A program made the position numbers and the translations under genes. A stretch of DNA of 6,353 nt from Actinomycetota bacterium. Its GTDB lineage: Bacteria > Cyanobacteriota > Vampirovibrionia > Obscuribacterales > Obscuribacteraceae. Below, in pieces: positions 5,260-6,353 of this stretch; position 1 is the first letter of the stretch, and each line of letters starts with the position of its first letter. The notes under the pieces were generated by a model that saw nothing but the letters and a program-made list of their open reading frames with translations, was not told the origin of the DNA and did not search any database. The stretch spans positions 1-6,353 of the forward strand of contig CAJCIF010000059.1 in assembly GCA_903970355.1 (NCBI GenBank), in the 5' to 3' direction.

Positions 5260-6353
5260 TTATTCCATTCCACGCGCAGCACCTTGAGGCGGTTCGACAT
5301 AGGTGTCTAGATCTTTTTCCGAGCCTGCACCAGATCCGGTGGCAGCGGGAATTTTCTTAGAATCTGCTTTTATTTCTTGTTTGGCTTCTGTCTCAACTGT
5401 ATCTAGTCTGTTTGCCATCTCACTCACTGAATCTGCTGTTGGTTTAGTGGCTGCAGCAGTTGGATCCGACTCCAAGTCAGTTGCTTTCTGAGCGACCGGT
5501 TGCGGCATTACAGCTGTTGGTTTCGGCACCACCGGTTGTGGAACTACATCTGCTGGTTTCTGCACAACTGGTTGCGGAGCAGGCTTTTTCGCTGCCTGTT
5601 TAGGACTGGAGGCAGGCGGTGTCGCACTCACCGTAGCGGGCGAGGGCTTCATAATCTGTGTCTCTGGGCCTGCTGTTTTTTGCGGTGTCCCAGCTTTTTC
5701 CGGTTCTTTGGCCATTTCCTTATCAATTAGATCGATCATCTTTTTGGCTTCTCGAACAAATTCGCCCTCTGGTTGCAAGGTTAAAGACCTCTGCAAAAGT
5801 GCTTCAGCCGGTGCAAGATGATGACTCTTATAGTAAATGCCACCCAATCTGTAGTACGCATCCGCCATTGTGGGGCACACACCTACAGCCTGAATAAATA
5901 ATTTTTTGGCTTCATCGAGTTTGCCTTCGCTTTCATAGGCATTGCCCATGTTGTAATAAGCCGAGCAAAAAGTTGGGTCTACCGTTACCGCTTGCAGCCA
6001 CTTATCTTTCGCTTCGTCAAATTTCTTTTGGGCATAGAGGACGGTGCCCAGTCCATTTAAGGTTGTGGGGCGATTGGGCTTGAGCGAAAGAGCTTTTATG
6101 AACTCTTCCTTAGCCTTTGAATAAGAGTGCTGGGCGGCATAAATTACACCGAGATTGCTATGCGCTTCTTCAATACGCGGGTCGGCCGCAATTGCTTGCT
6201 TGTATTCGTTGACCGCCTGGGTCAGGTTCCCCTGACCATGCAATTCGATACCCTTGTTGTAGTGCTCAACCGCTTCTTTTGAATAAGGCGCTTGAGTACT
6301 GGCAGGTGCTGAGGTGGCCGCCTTTGGAGCCTCATTGACATCTGTTGGATTGG
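5260..6353 (-). CDS. TPR-repeat protein with Pro/Lys-rich tail, 5' end outside the window
   Basis: The frame stays open from the stop at 5260-5262 to the window edge (364 complete codons), so the true start lies beyond 6353. The visible N-terminus is Ala/Pro/Thr-rich (it includes NEAPKAATSAPASTQAP). Five consecutive 34-residue TPR units follow at 6264-5755, with the usual W/Y-x-x-L-G-x-x-Y and A-x-x-x-F/Y-x-x-A-L-x-x-x-P pattern, for example LGVIYAAQHSYSKAKEEF and MGNAYESEGKLDEAKKLF. A charged linker follows, then a low-complexity tail of about 145 residues with three PQPVV-x-KP-type 12-residue repeats. TPR arrays are protein-binding scaffolds; the tail looks like an extended spacer, possibly in the periplasm, but the signal peptide that would settle this is not in view. 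The TTG at 6243 lies inside the first TPR and is not the start. The next gene begins 15 bases downstream. Confidence 0.85.
   Translation of the reverse strand, partial: NPTDVNEAPKAATSAPASTQAPYSKEAVEHYNKGIELHGQGNLTQAVNEYKQAIAADPRIEEAHSNLGVIYAAQHSYSKAKEEFIKALSLKPNRPTTLNGLGTVLYAQKKFDEAKDKWLQAVTVDPTFCSAYYNMGNAYESEGKLDEAKKLFIQAVGVCPTMADAYYRLGGIYYKSHHLAPAEALLQRSLTLQPEGEFVREAKKMIDLIDKEMAKEPEKAGTPQKTAGPETQIMKPSPATVSATPPASSPKQAAKKPAPQPVVQKPADVVPQPVVPKPTAVMPQPVAQKATDLESDPTAAATKPTADSVSEMANRLDTVETEAKQEIKADSKKIPAATGSGAGSEKDLDTYVEPPQGAARGME
5470..5577 (-). repeat. Three tandem 36-base repeats encoding PQPVV-x-KP units
   Basis: Three in-frame units, 5542-5577, 5506-5541 and 5470-5505, encode PQPVVQKPADVV, PQPVVPKPTAVM and PQPVAQKATDLE. 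At the DNA level each carries a variant of CACAACTGGTTGCGG / CACCACCGGTTGTGG on the plus strand, showing divergence after duplication. The third copy is the most degenerate. Repeats of this kind can change copy number. Confidence 0.75.
5755..6264 (-). repeat. Array of five TPR units (34 residues each)
   Basis: The units are contiguous with no insertions: 6264-6163, 6162-6061, 6060-5959, 5958-5857 and 5856-5755. Each ends with the family Pro in a D-P, K-P, D-P, C-P or Q-P context before the next helix. Five units would form most of one superhelical turn, with a concave ligand-binding face. Confidence 0.85.
6220..6237 (-). repeat. Intragenic mRNA hairpin with GNRA-type loop
   Basis: On the minus strand, GGTCAGG and CCTGACC form a perfect 7-bp stem closed by GGAA, a GNRA tetraloop. 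It lies in the codons for G-Q-G-N-L-T in the first TPR. The fold should be stable for its size, but nothing else in the sequence indicates a function. Confidence 0.35.

Noticed and set aside
5245..5262. Stop-codon readthrough joining the TPR protein and the 187-residue protein, which share a frame
   Set aside because: Being in the same frame has a one-in-three chance; a TAA stop and a proper ATG downstream point to two separate genes.
1..6353. Mobile element, CRISPR array, toxin-antitoxin or defence system
   Set aside because: I saw no transposase or integrase motifs, no regularly spaced direct repeats beyond the coding repeats, and no known defence domains.

Overview
The window is almost completely coding and holds six genes in two convergent blocks: a two-gene plus-strand unit on the left (12-1902) and a four-gene minus-strand block on the right (1910-6353). 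The only non-coding stretch longer than about 15 bases is the 75-base gap at 4606-4680. No tRNA, rRNA, CRISPR array, insertion sequence or origin is visible.

Plus-strand unit: a membrane-anchored endonuclease/exonuclease/phosphatase (EEP) family protein is followed one base later by a small lipoprotein with a gluzincin-type zinc peptidase motif. Both appear to start at TTG. Charge distribution and the lipobox put both catalytic domains outside the cytoplasmic membrane, so this looks like a two-gene envelope unit.

Minus-strand block, in order of transcription: a TPR protein with a Pro/Lys-rich tail whose 5' end lies beyond the window; an unrecognised soluble 187-residue protein; then, after the 75-base gap, a MacA/HlyD-type periplasmic adaptor and a MacB-type (FtsX-like) ABC permease that overlap by 4 bases. 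No ATP-binding subunit is encoded here, so the exporter must take its ATPase from elsewhere. The adaptor carries the Arg/Leu/Ser tip residues of adaptors that dock on TolC-like channels, which implies an outer membrane.

Organism: a diderm bacterium of moderate GC content (by eye, mid-40s percent). The permease is separate from an ATPase, and the adaptor coil has G-N-R-P-Q-E-I-type motifs. Both features recall cyanobacterial-type exporters, so a cyanobacterium relative such as the non-photosynthetic Melainabacteria/Vampirovibrionia is a reasonable but unproven guess. I see no clear new defence or mobile system. The most interesting items are the EEP/metallopeptidase envelope pair, the exporter without an ATPase and the unrecognised 187-residue protein.
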